DNA of 34,078 bases from Candidatus Woesearchaeota archaeon (lineage in GTDB: Archaea; Nanobdellota; Nanobdellia; Woesearchaeales; UBA10216): the NCBI GenBank assembly GCA_016180085.1, contig JACPBX010000008.1, positions 1-34,078 on the forward strand, read 5' to 3'. How positions within the stretch are numbered: the first letter of the stretch is position 1; the number at the start of each line of letters is the position of its first letter. This document shows, one piece after another, positions 7,356-17,300 of this stretch. The translations under genes and the position numbers were made by a program. The notes under the pieces were generated by a model. It saw only the letters and a program-made list of their open reading frames with translations. It did no database searches and was not told the origin of the DNA.

Positions 7356-9740
7356 TCACTTTATGGAGTGCCCGCCGAACTGCTCCCTGAGCCCCGAGAG
7401 GACTTTTCCAGTGTAAGTTTTGCTGTTTTTCTCCGACCACTTCCTGAACTGCATGGCCCCCTCAATGATTTTTGCCTTGGCCTTGAGTTCCTTTGCTGTT
7501 TTGACTGTCCAGGCCCCTTCTCCCGTGTGGCCAACCTTGCCCGAAACTCCCTTTAGGTCTTCTCCGTGAAGCTCAAAAGCCGCCTTGAGCCAGCCGGCGA
7601 GCCTTGACTCTATGACGCTGCCGTGGTTGTAAATGTCCGCAACCCTTTTCAGGTCAAGCCTGTAACCTGACTTTTTCAGAATCTCAAAGCCTTCTGCCAG
7701 GGCCTGCATCATGCCGTACTCAATTCCGTTGTGCACCATCTTCACAAAGTGGCCTGCCCCTGCTCCCTGGAAGAACTGCACGCCGTTTGTGGCGGCGTAA
7801 TCAACTAGCAGGGGCAGCAGGTATTCATAGTCCTTTTTCTCACCGCCAACCATGAGGCATGCCCCTCGCCTTGAACCTCCCGGCCCTCCTGACACGCCAA
7901 CATCCGCAAACCTTATCCCTCTCCTGGTCAGCTCATTGTGCCTCCTTGCCGAGTCCTTGTAGTATGAGTTTCCGCCGTCAACTATTATGTCACCCTTCTG
8001 CAGACAGTGGACAAGGCCATTGTGCTCCATTGTACCGAATATCATTTCGTCTACCGGATTTCCTGCGGGCAGCATGAGCCAGATTATTCTTGGATGTTTT
8101 AGCTTGCCCACAAGTTCCTGCAGCGAGTAAGCTCCTTTAAGGCCGTGCTTTTCAAACTCCTTGGTTTTCTCTGCTGTCCTGTTGTAGGCCACAACCTTCC
8201 AGTCCTTTTCGTGCATCCTTAGCGCCATGTTGCCGCCCATCCTGCCAAGCCCGATTATGCCAAGTTCTTTGGCGAATCCCGGCCGCACAGACTCTTCTTC
8301 TATTCTTGCCGACATCCTTGAGGCGTAGTCAGTATCTGGCATGTACGTCCTCAGCGGCACAGCGTTATTCTTCCATGCATATACATAGGGGTCAATGAAT
8401 TTCCACATGGCATTTACTTCCTCACTGCTTATGAAGAGGGTCTGGTCTCCTACGATGCAATCCAGAAGGAGCCTTTCATACTCTTCAACGTACTGTACCC
8501 GGTTCTCTGCTTCCCTGTAAAGCATCTTCAAAGCTCTTTTGTCTATTTCTGACGTGAGGCCTGGCTTTTTGAGCCAGAAATGGACAGTTATGGCCTCCAC
8601 CGGCTCCAGGCTGAACACGACCTCACTGTGGTAGTGCTTGGCGGCTGTTGGCTGGCACAGGCATGGCGCCGGGTGCTTTAGCACAACAACTATCTCTTTC
8701 TTGGGCTCTCCCATTCTTTTGCCGCTTTCCATTATTATTGGGACGCCCTGCCACCTTTCATTGTCAATGTACGCCCTGATTTTGAAGTAGGTCTCAGTTT
8801 GCGATTCTGGCGCTACACCATTAATTTTCCTGTAGCCGTCGTACTGTGCCCTGAAGGAGTTGTTCCTGATTTCCTCCTCAGCCGGTATTTTCAGTGCCTT
8901 CAGCACCCTTGCCCTTTGCGTCCTTATGGCGTTCGGCTCCAGCTTAACAGGATGGTCCATGGCAGCAAGCGCAAGCATCTGCAGCAGGTGGTTCTGGCCT
9001 ACATCCCTGAGGCAGCCTATGCTGTCGTAAAAGCTTCCTCTGTCATCAACGCCCAGCTCCTCAAACACCCTGATATGTATTCGCTCTATGAACTGGTTGT
9101 TCCAGCTCTGCTCGAAAAGGCTGTTGGAGAACCTGAAAGAGAGTATGTTTTGCAGCATGTCCTTGCCCAGGTAGTGGTCTATCCTGTAGATTTGCTCTTC
9201 CTTGAACAGCTTGCCCAGCAGTAGGTCCAGTTCTTCAGCTGTCTTGAGGTCCTTGCCAAAGGGCTTCTCAACCATTACCCGTGTCCAGCCCTCTTCCGGC
9301 CCGCATCCTTTTGTCAGGCCTGAGGCTGCCAGGTTATTGAATATGTTCTTGTAGAACTCCGGGGCAACTGCAAGGTAGAACAGCTTGTTGGTGCACACTC
9401 CCCACTGCGAATCTATCTGCCCAATTTTCTTAGCCAGGCTCTTGTATGTGGTTTTTTTGTCAAAAAGCCCCTTGTGGTAGGAGAAGAGCTGCAGGAAAGG
9501 CTTCAGCTCAGGGTCGGCCTTTGTTGTGTCCTTGTGCTGGCTGAGGAATTCCGCAACCATTCTCCTGAAGTCTTTGTCAGAGTAGTCACGCCTGGAAACC
9601 CCCACTACCCTGAACATCCTTGGCAGCATGCGCTTCTTGTGGAGGTGGAACAGGGCAGGCACTATTTTCCTGGCCATCAAGTCGCCTGTTGCGCCGAATA
9701 TTACTACTGTTGACGGAATGTTCTGTTTCGGGCTGAGCAT
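7356..9740 (-). CDS. zwf-gnd: fusion of glucose-6-phosphate dehydrogenase (about aa 1-470) and decarboxylating 6-phosphogluconate dehydrogenase (about aa 492-794)
   Basis: GATGDLMARK, VEKPFGKD, RIDHYLGK, DVGQNHLLQML (G6PDH); GIIGLGRMGGNMA, GVSGGPGGSRRG, GHFVKMVHNGIEYG (6PGDH); one uninterrupted 794-aa frame. Confidence 0.93.
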   Translation of the reverse strand: MLSPKQNIPSTVVIFGATGDLMARKIVPALFHLHKKRMLPRMFRVVGVSRRDYSDKDFRRMVAEFLSQHKDTTKADPELKPFLQLFSYHKGLFDKKTTYKSLAKKIGQIDSQWGVCTNKLFYLAVAPEFYKNIFNNLAASGLTKGCGPEEGWTRVMVEKPFGKDLKTAEELDLLLGKLFKEEQIYRIDHYLGKDMLQNILSFRFSNSLFEQSWNNQFIERIHIRVFEELGVDDRGSFYDSIGCLRDVGQNHLLQMLALAAMDHPVKLEPNAIRTQRARVLKALKIPAEEEIRNNSFRAQYDGYRKINGVAPESQTETYFKIRAYIDNERWQGVPIIMESGKRMGEPKKEIVVVLKHPAPCLCQPTAAKHYHSEVVFSLEPVEAITVHFWLKKPGLTSEIDKRALKMLYREAENRVQYVEEYERLLLDCIVGDQTLFISSEEVNAMWKFIDPYVYAWKNNAVPLRTYMPDTDYASRMSARIEEESVRPGFAKELGIIGLGRMGGNMALRMHEKDWKVVAYNRTAEKTKEFEKHGLKGAYSLQELVGKLKHPRIIWLMLPAGNPVDEMIFGTMEHNGLVHCLQKGDIIVDGGNSYYKDSARRHNELTRRGIRFADVGVSGGPGGSRRGACLMVGGEKKDYEYLLPLLVDYAATNGVQFFQGAGAGHFVKMVHNGIEYGMMQALAEGFEILKKSGYRLDLKRVADIYNHGSVIESRLAGWLKAAFELHGEDLKGVSGKVGHTGEGAWTVKTAKELKAKAKIIEGAMQFRKWSEKNSKTYTGKVLSGLREQFGGHSIK

Positions 9741-9925
9741 CCTGCTGGCCGTATTGAGTTTTTGATATAAACCTTTTGTTTGCGGCTTAAACGCATTTTT
9801 TTGTCTTTGTTTTCCTGTACACTGATGTTTCGGGTTTTTTATAGTGCGAATGCTAGTTTTCGGCTGATTTGTTCGAGTTTTTCTCGAGGTTTTCTTTTAG
9901 CTTTTGAAGCATCGGCTGCCATTTT

Positions 9926-10318
9926 TTAATAGCGCTCAATCCTCAGGCCCTTTACTCTTGAGAAGTGTTTGATATTCCGTGTCAGGACTGTTTCGTTTTC
10001 CAGCAAAGCGGTTGCGGCTATCATTGCGTCAATGTTGTCTATGCCCTGGCCTCCCTTTGCAAGTGTTCCATGAATCTCCCCTGCTTTTTCAGCCATAGGC
10101 GCTGTCAGGGCAATCGTGCTTATCCCTGACAGGGCTCTCATGACTTTAAGCCTTTCTTCCTCGCTTTTTTTTGAATGGCCTACGCCCGACCACAACTCAA
10201 ATATTGCTGCACTGCTCACCCGATACGTTTCACTTTTTTCCACAAGCTTCCTGTGCCTATTTAGCGCGCCTTCATCCATCTCCATAAGATCAATTATGAA
10301 GCTAGTATCCAGTATCAT
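9926..10318 (-). CDS. vapC: PIN-domain toxin VapC
   Basis: MILDTSFIIDLME, GIDNIDAMIAATALLENETVLTRNIKHFSRVKGL; 4-bp overlap with upstream antitoxin. Confidence 0.85.
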   Translation of the reverse strand: MILDTSFIIDLMEMDEGALNRHRKLVEKSETYRVSSAAIFELWSGVGHSKKSEEERLKVMRALSGISTIALTAPMAEKAGEIHGTLAKGGQGIDNIDAMIAATALLENETVLTRNIKHFSRVKGLRIERY

Positions 10319-10548
10319 TCAAATCTGGCCCACGTCTTTTTTATTCTTTCTTCTGTAGTCGCCCTTGAAGATTTGAGGTGCGCCCTCATGTCATCCGCTT
10401 CCTTTTTTGTCAAAAGTCCAACTAGCTCTGCTAGCGGGTCTTTATTTGTTATGCGCATTATGGCATCTGTGAAGCTCTCGTCTTCACTTTTTGTGCTTTT
10501 TAGGCGGTTATACGCATTCTCTGTAATTGTTATCGTTTTGACAGCCAT
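10315..10548 (-). CDS. vapB: VapB-like antitoxin (archaeal family)
   Basis: MAVKTITITENAYNRLKSTKSEDESFTDAIMRI...; start ATG 10548; overlaps vapC. Confidence 0.75.
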   Translation of the reverse strand: MAVKTITITENAYNRLKSTKSEDESFTDAIMRITNKDPLAELVGLLTKKEADDMRAHLKSSRATTEERIKKTWARFE

Positions 10549-10558
10549 AATTAAACAC

Positions 10559-10576
10559 ATATAAGTGCACTTATAT
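10559..10576. promoter_or_regulatory. 18-bp perfect palindrome containing bidirectional TATA boxes
   Basis: ATATAAGTGCACTTATAT, self reverse-complementary, between divergent vapBC and ferredoxin-like genes. Confidence 0.65.
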
Positions 10577-10645
10577 AAACATTTCGGTTTATGCATGAGT
10601 TTGTTCAAGAAACATTTAAGTAACGGAAGCTTTTCCGGCAGCATA

Positions 10646-11227
10646 ATGGCCGATTATGAAGTCCGTGTTGACAGGAAAAAATGCATCGGAGCCGGCTTTT
10701 GCGAAAAGCTAGTGCCGAGGATGTTTAAGGTTGATGCCAAAAATAGGGCCACACTAAATAATGGCGTTGTTGTGGGCGATGAAGCCGTCGCCTTGACAGT
10801 GGGCGATACCGACCTCAAAGACAGCGTAATGGCTGCTAAGGTCTGCCCTTCTTATGCCATTTCAGTAGCCAATAAGGCAACGGGCGAAAACATGCTCGAC
10901 ATTGAGCCTGAGATGCACATTCCGGTGAAGATGATTGATGCCCATTACGACAGCATGAAGGAATGGTCTATGGACCCTCTCGGCTTTTTCACAATAAAGC
11001 CGTTTCCTGACGAAGGCTTAATCAGAGTCAGGTACTACAATGCCAAACACCAGCTTGCAGCAGAAATAGAGGGCAAAACTGCAGAGGAGCTTTACAACAC
11101 CATCTGCCGTGAGGGACTAGTCTCAGGCTTATCTCATGCAGCTTACTTGGGCAGCGAACTCCAGAAAGCTGAAATTGCCATTAAGAAGCGCCTGCTTTAC
11201 GTGCAGGATGACCCTCTAAAGATTTAG
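10646..11227 (+). CDS. ferredoxin domain fused to a DUF4346-like domain
   Basis: N-terminus CIGAGFC...AAKVCPSYAI (single cluster); C-terminus WSMDPLGFFTIKPFPDEGLIRVRYYN...EELYNTICREGLVSGLSHAAYLGSELQKAEIAIKKRLLYVQDDPL. Confidence 0.65.
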   Translation: MADYEVRVDRKKCIGAGFCEKLVPRMFKVDAKNRATLNNGVVVGDEAVALTVGDTDLKDSVMAAKVCPSYAISVANKATGENMLDIEPEMHIPVKMIDAHYDSMKEWSMDPLGFFTIKPFPDEGLIRVRYYNAKHQLAAEIEGKTAEELYNTICREGLVSGLSHAAYLGSELQKAEIAIKKRLLYVQDDPLKI

Positions 11228-12144
11228 CCCAATTTTCTTATGTACTGGCCAAGAGTTTTTGCTGACCTGTGCAGCAATGCCTGTTCCTGCTTGTTAAGCG
11301 TTAGTTCTATAGTTCGTTCTATCCCTTTCCTGTTAATGACACATGGTATGCTCAGGCATACGTTGTTAACGCCGTAATAGTTGCTTACCAAGGTCGATAC
11401 AGGGAACACGTCGTTTCTGTCTGTAAGTATCGCTTTTACCACCTGCGTTATTGCAAGCCCTATTGCGTAGTAGGTTGCGCCTTTCTTTGCTATAACCTCA
11501 TACGCGGACTCTTTTGTTTTCCTAAATATCTGCTGCAGTGCCTTGGCGCTGTATTCAGGGAATTCCCTCAGCGGCTTCCCTGAGATGTTTGCCGTGCTCC
11601 ATACTGGAAATTCTGTATCGCCGTGCTCCCCAAGCACAAACGCATGGACGTGCTGCGGGCTGACTTTGAACCTGTGGCTTAGCCAGTACCTGAGCCTTGC
11701 CGTGTCAAGCAGCGTGCCTGAGCCTATGACCCTTCTTTTTGGGAAGCGCGAGTACTTTAGCGCGAGGTATGTTAAGATGTCAACGGGGTTTGTCACTATC
11801 AGAAGTATGCAGTCAGGGCTGTTCTTTGCTATCTTCGGGATTATTTCCCTGAAAATCCTGGCGTTCTTCTCAACAAGGTCAAGCCTTGTTTCGCCTTTGC
11901 CCTGGTGCAGGCCTGCGCACACTATTACTATGTCAGCCCCTTTGCAAAGGCCGTAATTGTTCCCAAAGGTTATTTTGGTTGTGTTTACGAACTGCAGGCC
12001 GTGCTTCAGGTCCAAAGCCTCGCCTTCTGCCCTTTGCCTGTTTATGTCTGTCAGTGCAATCTCAGTAGCCAGGCCTTCAATCATCAGCGCATAGGCTGCT
12101 GTTGCCCCTACAAACCCCGCTCCCACAATTGCAATTTTTGGCAT
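11224..12144 (-). CDS. ldh: L-lactate dehydrogenase (LDH/MDH family)
   Basis: GAGFVGATAAYAL, CAGLHQGKGETRLDL (Gln at the LDH/MDH specificity position), GSGTLLDTARLR, GEHGDTEFPVWS. Confidence 0.85.
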   Translation of the reverse strand: MPKIAIVGAGFVGATAAYALMIEGLATEIALTDINRQRAEGEALDLKHGLQFVNTTKITFGNNYGLCKGADIVIVCAGLHQGKGETRLDLVEKNARIFREIIPKIAKNSPDCILLIVTNPVDILTYLALKYSRFPKRRVIGSGTLLDTARLRYWLSHRFKVSPQHVHAFVLGEHGDTEFPVWSTANISGKPLREFPEYSAKALQQIFRKTKESAYEVIAKKGATYYAIGLAITQVVKAILTDRNDVFPVSTLVSNYYGVNNVCLSIPCVINRKGIERTIELTLNKQEQALLHRSAKTLGQYIRKLG

Positions 12145-12147
12145 AAG

Positions 12148-12573
12148 TTACCCTGTGCTCCCGAACCCGCCTCTCGTTTTCCCCATTTTGTCAGTTTCTT
12201 CCCATTCAAACCTGTCCACTTTCACAAATATTCCCTGCGCTACCCTTTCGCCTTTCTCAACTTTAACAACTTTATCTGTGTTGTTATAGACCTGCACTTT
12301 TACCTCATCGCCTTCTCCGCAGTAGTCGTTGTCAATTACGCCTATGCCGTGGGGCTTAATCAGCCCTTTCTTTCTTGGCGTAGAGCTTCGCAGCGCAACC
12401 AGCAGCATATATCCTTGCGGCGTTTCAACAATAATGTTTCCTGGAATAAGTGCAATCTCGCGCGGCTTTATCTCCATGTCCTCCCTAGAATAAATGTCAA
12501 ACCCCACCGAGCCGGAAGTCTGGTAAGTCGGCAGAGGCAGTGACTTGTCTACGCGCTTTATTTTGACTTTCAT
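12148..12573 (-). CDS. dut: dUTP diphosphatase
   Basis: GSVGFDIYS, RSSTPRKKGL, GVIDNDYCGE, RGGFGSTG. Confidence 0.9.
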   Translation of the reverse strand: MKVKIKRVDKSLPLPTYQTSGSVGFDIYSREDMEIKPREIALIPGNIIVETPQGYMLLVALRSSTPRKKGLIKPHGIGVIDNDYCGEGDEVKVQVYNNTDKVVKVEKGERVAQGIFVKVDRFEWEETDKMGKTRGGFGSTG

Positions 12574-12582
12574 TGTAGTACC

Positions 12583-13029
12583 CTATTTCTTAATCAGCTT
12601 CTTCAGCTCTTTCTCGAAGCTTTCCAGGTCGGCGAACTGCCTGTAGACCGAAGCGAACCTTATGTAAGCGACTTTGTCGAGCTTCTTCAGTTTTCTCATA
12701 ACCAGTTCGCCAACGTGGCTGCTGCTTACCTCTTTCTTTTCTTCGTTTCGCAGCTCGGCCTCTATCTCATCAACTGCATGGTCTATCTTTTCCTGCGGTA
12801 TGGGTCTTTTCTCGCAGGCTTTCGTCATGCCGTTTCTGAGCTTCTCGCGGTTAAAGGGCTCCCTTCTCCCGTCCTTTTTCACAACTACGAGGTCAAAGGG
12901 CTCAATCCTTTCGTAAGTCGTAAACCTTTTTTTGCAGCGAAGGCACTCTCTCCTGCGCCGCGTTGCCTCGTTTGCTTCGCGTTTGTCAACTACCTTGTGA
13001 TCCTCGTTGCCGCAGTAGGGACAGTTCAT
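12583..13029 (-). CDS. nrdR: transcriptional repressor NrdR
   Basis: [36 protein letters not shown] zinc ribbon plus ATP-cone. Confidence 0.95.
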   Translation of the reverse strand: MNCPYCGNEDHKVVDKREANEATRRRRECLRCKKRFTTYERIEPFDLVVVKKDGRREPFNREKLRNGMTKACEKRPIPQEKIDHAVDEIEAELRNEEKKEVSSSHVGELVMRKLKKLDKVAYIRFASVYRQFADLESFEKELKKLIKK

Positions 13030-13074
13030 TGCAACCGTAGGAATGCTTCGCAGCTGTTTTTAAATGTTGCTGCA

Positions 13075-13641
13075 TCAAATTGGCAGCTCTGATTTCAGCT
13101 TCGATATTAATGCTTCAGTTTCCAGGCTCCTGTTTTCTACTACCCAGCTGTATAGCAGTGGGCTCAGCGTCACGGAGAATGCAAGGTTTCCTGCCAGATG
13201 CAGGAGAGTGAATGGTATTTGTCCTGTCACTGCCTGCACGAATGGCTGTGCGAAAAAGAGAGGGCCTATTGTCAGGCCTGTGGCAGCATCGTAAGCCAGA
13301 GTCCCTAATACAGAAAATATTGCATAGTTTTTGACAGAGCTTTTTCTGCTTTTGAAAAACCATGCGGCGCCAATCCCAACTGCCCCGTAGGCAGCCGCTG
13401 TTATCAATGTCCAGATTCCAGCCTTTTTGGTGAATAAGTCGAACAAAGTTATGCTGAGGAAGCCAAAAGCAAACCCTCCCAAGTAGCCGAATTTTTTGCT
13501 GAAAGGCATGTTTGCGGTCATCACAGGCTCAATATTCGGCGGCCTGAATGGTATTAGCCTTATTGCGAAGCATGCAACAAAACCTATAACGTATTTTGCC
13601 AAATTATTTTTGGCGAGTGTAATTTCCTTCATCTTTTCCAA
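13075..13641 (-). CDS. ECF transporter S-component-like membrane protein (possible cobalamin/corrinoid uptake)
   Basis: RPPNIEPVMTANMPFSKKFG, TM-rich, DAATGLTIGPLFFAQPF; substrate inferred only from the RNR/PduO neighbours. Confidence 0.55.
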   Translation of the reverse strand: MEKMKEITLAKNNLAKYVIGFVACFAIRLIPFRPPNIEPVMTANMPFSKKFGYLGGFAFGFLSITLFDLFTKKAGIWTLITAAAYGAVGIGAAWFFKSRKSSVKNYAIFSVLGTLAYDAATGLTIGPLFFAQPFVQAVTGQIPFTLLHLAGNLAFSVTLSPLLYSWVVENRSLETEALISKLKSELPI

Positions 13642-14174
13642 TACTCGTAGTTTGGCTTTTCTTCCGTAATGCTCCTTCTTCTGTTCTCAACCCTTGCCAT
13701 TATGTGGAGCAGCGATGACAGCCTGTTGGCGTACTTAAGCAGCAGCGGGTTAACCTCCGCGGATTTTGCCAATCTTACCAGCTGCCTTTCAGCCCTTCTT
13801 GAGACAGTCCTGGAGAGGTGGAGCAGGGCTGCCTCTTTGCTTCCTCCCGGCAGCAGGAAGGAGTGTTGGGGCTCCACAAACCTTTCGCATTCCGCGATTA
13901 TTTTTTCAATCCTTTCAACGTGCTTTTCTGTTATTTTCGGAACAGTTTCCACCGCAGCTCCAAGCTCTGCGCATATTGTGTGAATATCATCCTGCGCAGA
14001 CTTCAAAATTCTAACTGTATCATCAGAGCCGGCAAAAGCCCCCACAACGCCAATCACAGAATTAAGCTCGTCATAAGTGCCAAGGGCTTCTATCCTATCA
14101 TCATCCTTCTCTACGCCTGTTTTCCCAAGCAAGCACGTCGTTCCATTGTCTCCTTTGCCAGTGTACAATGCCAT
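13629..14174 (-). CDS. cob(I)alamin adenosyltransferase, PduO type
   Basis: MALYTGKGDNGTTCLLG...ALGTYDELNSVIG...SFLLPGGSKEAALLHLSRTVSRRAER. Confidence 0.92.
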   Translation of the reverse strand: MALYTGKGDNGTTCLLGKTGVEKDDDRIEALGTYDELNSVIGVVGAFAGSDDTVRILKSAQDDIHTICAELGAAVETVPKITEKHVERIEKIIAECERFVEPQHSFLLPGGSKEAALLHLSRTVSRRAERQLVRLAKSAEVNPLLLKYANRLSSLLHIMARVENRRRSITEEKPNYEYWKR

Positions 14175-14189
14175 TTTTGGTTTTAGCTG

Positions 14190-14306
14190 TCATGTGCAGA
14201 TTCCCCAGCCGCATTCCTCGTTCTTGCAGCTGAAGCATGTGCCGTCATCCGTGTCTTCCTTTTCCACCGGGCCGCCGCAGTTAGGGCATTTCGTTATTTC
14301 GTTCAT
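14190..14306 (-). CDS. 38-aa stand-alone zinc ribbon resembling the NrdJ C-terminal tail
   Basis: Read by hand (not in the ORF track): MNEITKCPNCGGPVEKEDTDDGTCFSCKNEECGWGICT; about 15 nt from both nrdJ and the pduO-like gene. Confidence 0.75.
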   Translation of the reverse strand: MNEITKCPNCGGPVEKEDTDDGTCFSCKNEECGWGICT

Positions 14307-14321
14307 TTTTTCCTGCTAATG

Positions 14322-17300
14322 TCATACTTCGCACTTGCTGAAGCCGCACGTTTCGTTAAGGCAGCTGTGGCAGCCGTTTTCGATTTTCAGCGTTTTATTG
14401 CTGCACGATGGGCATATGCTCAGCTTCATGTCAGAGGCTGTTATCTCTGTGCTGTTTTTGCCGTGCCCCTGCCTTGCTTCCGCGGCTGCTGCAGTCTCCA
14501 AGCCTGCAGCTGCTTTTGTGAAGACATACCTTCCTCCGTCTTTTTTAATCTGGCCGTTCTTCGCAGCGCTGTAGACTGTTGTCAGCCTTCCATCTGGCAG
14601 GGCTATCACATCATCTCCCCTCATGAGCCTTTGTTCGCCATCAACCTCAACATCATACTGCTCTTCCGCTGCTTTTTGGAACTCTGATTTCTGCGTGCCA
14701 GTGCTCAGTATCGGGTAGCGGGAGCCTTCCCTGTAGATGGTTATGCCCTTGAGGCCGTTCTTCCACGCGTCAAGGTAGATGTTTGATATGGTCTCAGGGT
14801 CAATGTCCTCAGGCAGGTTTACTGTTGATGATATGCTGTGGTCAACATATTTCTGCCATAGGCCCTGAGTCATTACCCTCTTGCCCGGGTCGATGAAATG
14901 TGCTGTCCTGAAGAAATGGGCGGGCAGTATGCGCTTCAGCTCATCAGCATCCTTGCATTTTTGCGCTTCTTCAGCCAGGTTGTGCTGCTGGATGTACGCA
15001 TCCACAGTCGAATGAAATATCTTGAAGAACATGTTGCTTCCTCCGGAACTCAGGCCCTCAGACCTCCTGGTGTAGTAAAGCGCGAATACAGGCTCTATGC
15101 CCCCGCTGACACCTATGAAATTCCTGTCACCAAGCTTGTAGCCGAGCACTATGTTGGATATTGTCCCTGTTGGCGCTATTGAAAGGATTGCGATGTTCCT
15201 GAGCCCTTTCTTCCTTATGAGTTCCTTTGTTTCGTCTGTAAGCACTTCCTGGAAGAAGTTTCCCTTGCTGTAGGCCTGATACTCGAATATCGGCGATGGC
15301 GATTTCTCCTCTGCCAGGCTTGCTGATGCCTGGTAAGCAGTATTCGAGAACAGTTTGGCAGACTCTTCGAGTATCTTTACGCCTTCCTCGCTGTCATAGC
15401 CAATGCCAAGCTGGTTAAGCATGTCTGCTATGCCCATAACACCCAATCCAACTCTTCTGGTTTCGTAAGCTGCCTTTCGCTGCTTTTCAAGCGGGTTCAG
15501 GAGCTCATTCCACGTAACCACGTTGTCCAAAAATCTCACTGCAAGCGCGGTTGTTTCCTTGATGCCGCCCCAGTCTATCTCTGCCTTGTCTGTGTAGCCG
15601 CTTTTGACAAACCTCGACAAATTGACAGATGCCAGGTTGCATGCCCCGCCGTCCTCAAGAGGAACCTCGGCGCAAGGGTTCGTGCTCGCTATTGGCCTCC
15701 CAACATAGTTGGATGGCGAGTACTTGCTCATTGTAGACCAGAATATGAGCCCTGGCTCGGCTGTCCTGTAGTTGCCTTCTATAAAGGCGTTCCAGATGGT
15801 TCTTGCCTTAACCATCCTCTTTATCTCGTTAGTCTCGCGCGAATTGTAATAAAGCATGAAGTCTCCTGCTTGCTTTATTGCAAGGTCAAACTCAGAGCCC
15901 CTGTCAGGAACGACAATGTCGCCAAACATGTCCCTCCTTCCAGCGTCAGCCAGGTCCCTTCCGCTTAACGGTCCTGCGCCGTGCTCTGACAGGAACCTGT
16001 TAAGCTCTTGCAGCGTGTCAAATGTTTTCAGCAGCCTGTATTTTTCTATCGGCTTCGATGGTATGCCGTATGAGTAGTGCACTGCCCCGCCTTGCATTAT
16101 TCCAAGTCCGGATACTGCCTTGTCTTTCAGATAAACAAGGAGCTTTTCAGTGCCATACCTATTCTGCTCATCAACCGCCTGCATGAACTCGTCTGATATC
16201 TTCAGGCTTATGTTGGCGAACCTCACCTGCGTGTTCTCCCTCACCTGCCGTTCTATTTCCCTGAGCTGCTTCTCATTGAACTGGTTCGACCACTTGCACT
16301 GCTCGACTATCTGGTTCGTCACCCAGTTCGGCATCTTCTTCACGTTTATGAAGTGCTGGCTGTCAGGGTGCTTTATGTCAATGGTGAGCATGAGGGCTCC
16401 CCTTCTTCCTGACTGCCCGATCAGCCCCGTGGTTAACGAGAAAAGCTCCATGAAGGAGACGCTTCCTGTTGAGGTATCGGCCGCGTTGTGAACTACTGAG
16501 CCTTTCGGCCTTAGCACAGATATGTCCACCCCAATCCCGCCGCCATAAGAATAAGTCCTGGCGCATTCGTAAGCAGACTGGTAGATTGACTCTATGTTGT
16601 CCTCTGCTATGAGCGAAACAAAGCAGTTGGCAAGTGTCTTTAGCCTGTATAAATCTCCCCCACCGGCAATCACTCTCCCTCCCGGCACAAAATAGCCCTC
16701 GTACAGCGCCCTGTAGAACCGTGCTGCCCATTCCTGCTGCTTTTCAGGCGTTGACTCAACAGCCGCCATAAAAGCTGCAAGCCTTGAAAACGCATCCTCA
16801 GGCCTTTTCTCAATCAGCTTGTTGCTAAGGTCCTTCAGGAAATATTTCTTCTGGTAGATGCTTGTTGCCAGCTCATTCGCATTAAGGTAGTCTCCTGGGT
16901 GAACAGGCATTTCCCCTTTCTTTTGCAGGTCTTTCAGGTAGAACAAAAGGTTCTTGTAAGCCTCAATCCTGTCATACCCTATAATTGATGCAAGCTTGCT
17001 CTTGTGGGCGAACATGTCAAGCAGCGCTGTCTTCTCACCATCGCTGCCCTTTGCAGCCTCAGCGGCCGCCTGCCTTAGTTCGGCCCTCTTTGCCCTGTAA
17101 AGTATGTACGCCTTCGCTGTCTTGGCATGGCCTTCCTCTATGAGTATCTTTTCAACAGCATCCTGGACCTCTTCCACTGTTGGTATCTTCTCGTTTTTTG
17201 ACACAAAATCAACGACAAGCCCTGACAGCCTATCTGCCTCTTTCCTGTCGCTTCCGCCAACAGACCTTGCAGCCTTCATGATGGCAGAGGTTATTTTTTC

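Noticed and set aside
8799-9224. Plus-strand 141-aa ORF antisense to zwf-gnd and other long antisense ORFs (e.g. 1897-2415, 17104-17550, 31936-32502)
   Set aside because: Lie opposite well-supported genes, with low-complexity or mirror-codon composition and no recognisable motifs.
9873-9887. TCGAG-TTTTT-CTCGA hairpin as a terminator downstream of vapC
   Set aside because: Short 5-bp stem in AT-rich DNA with no clear T-tract in the right orientation.
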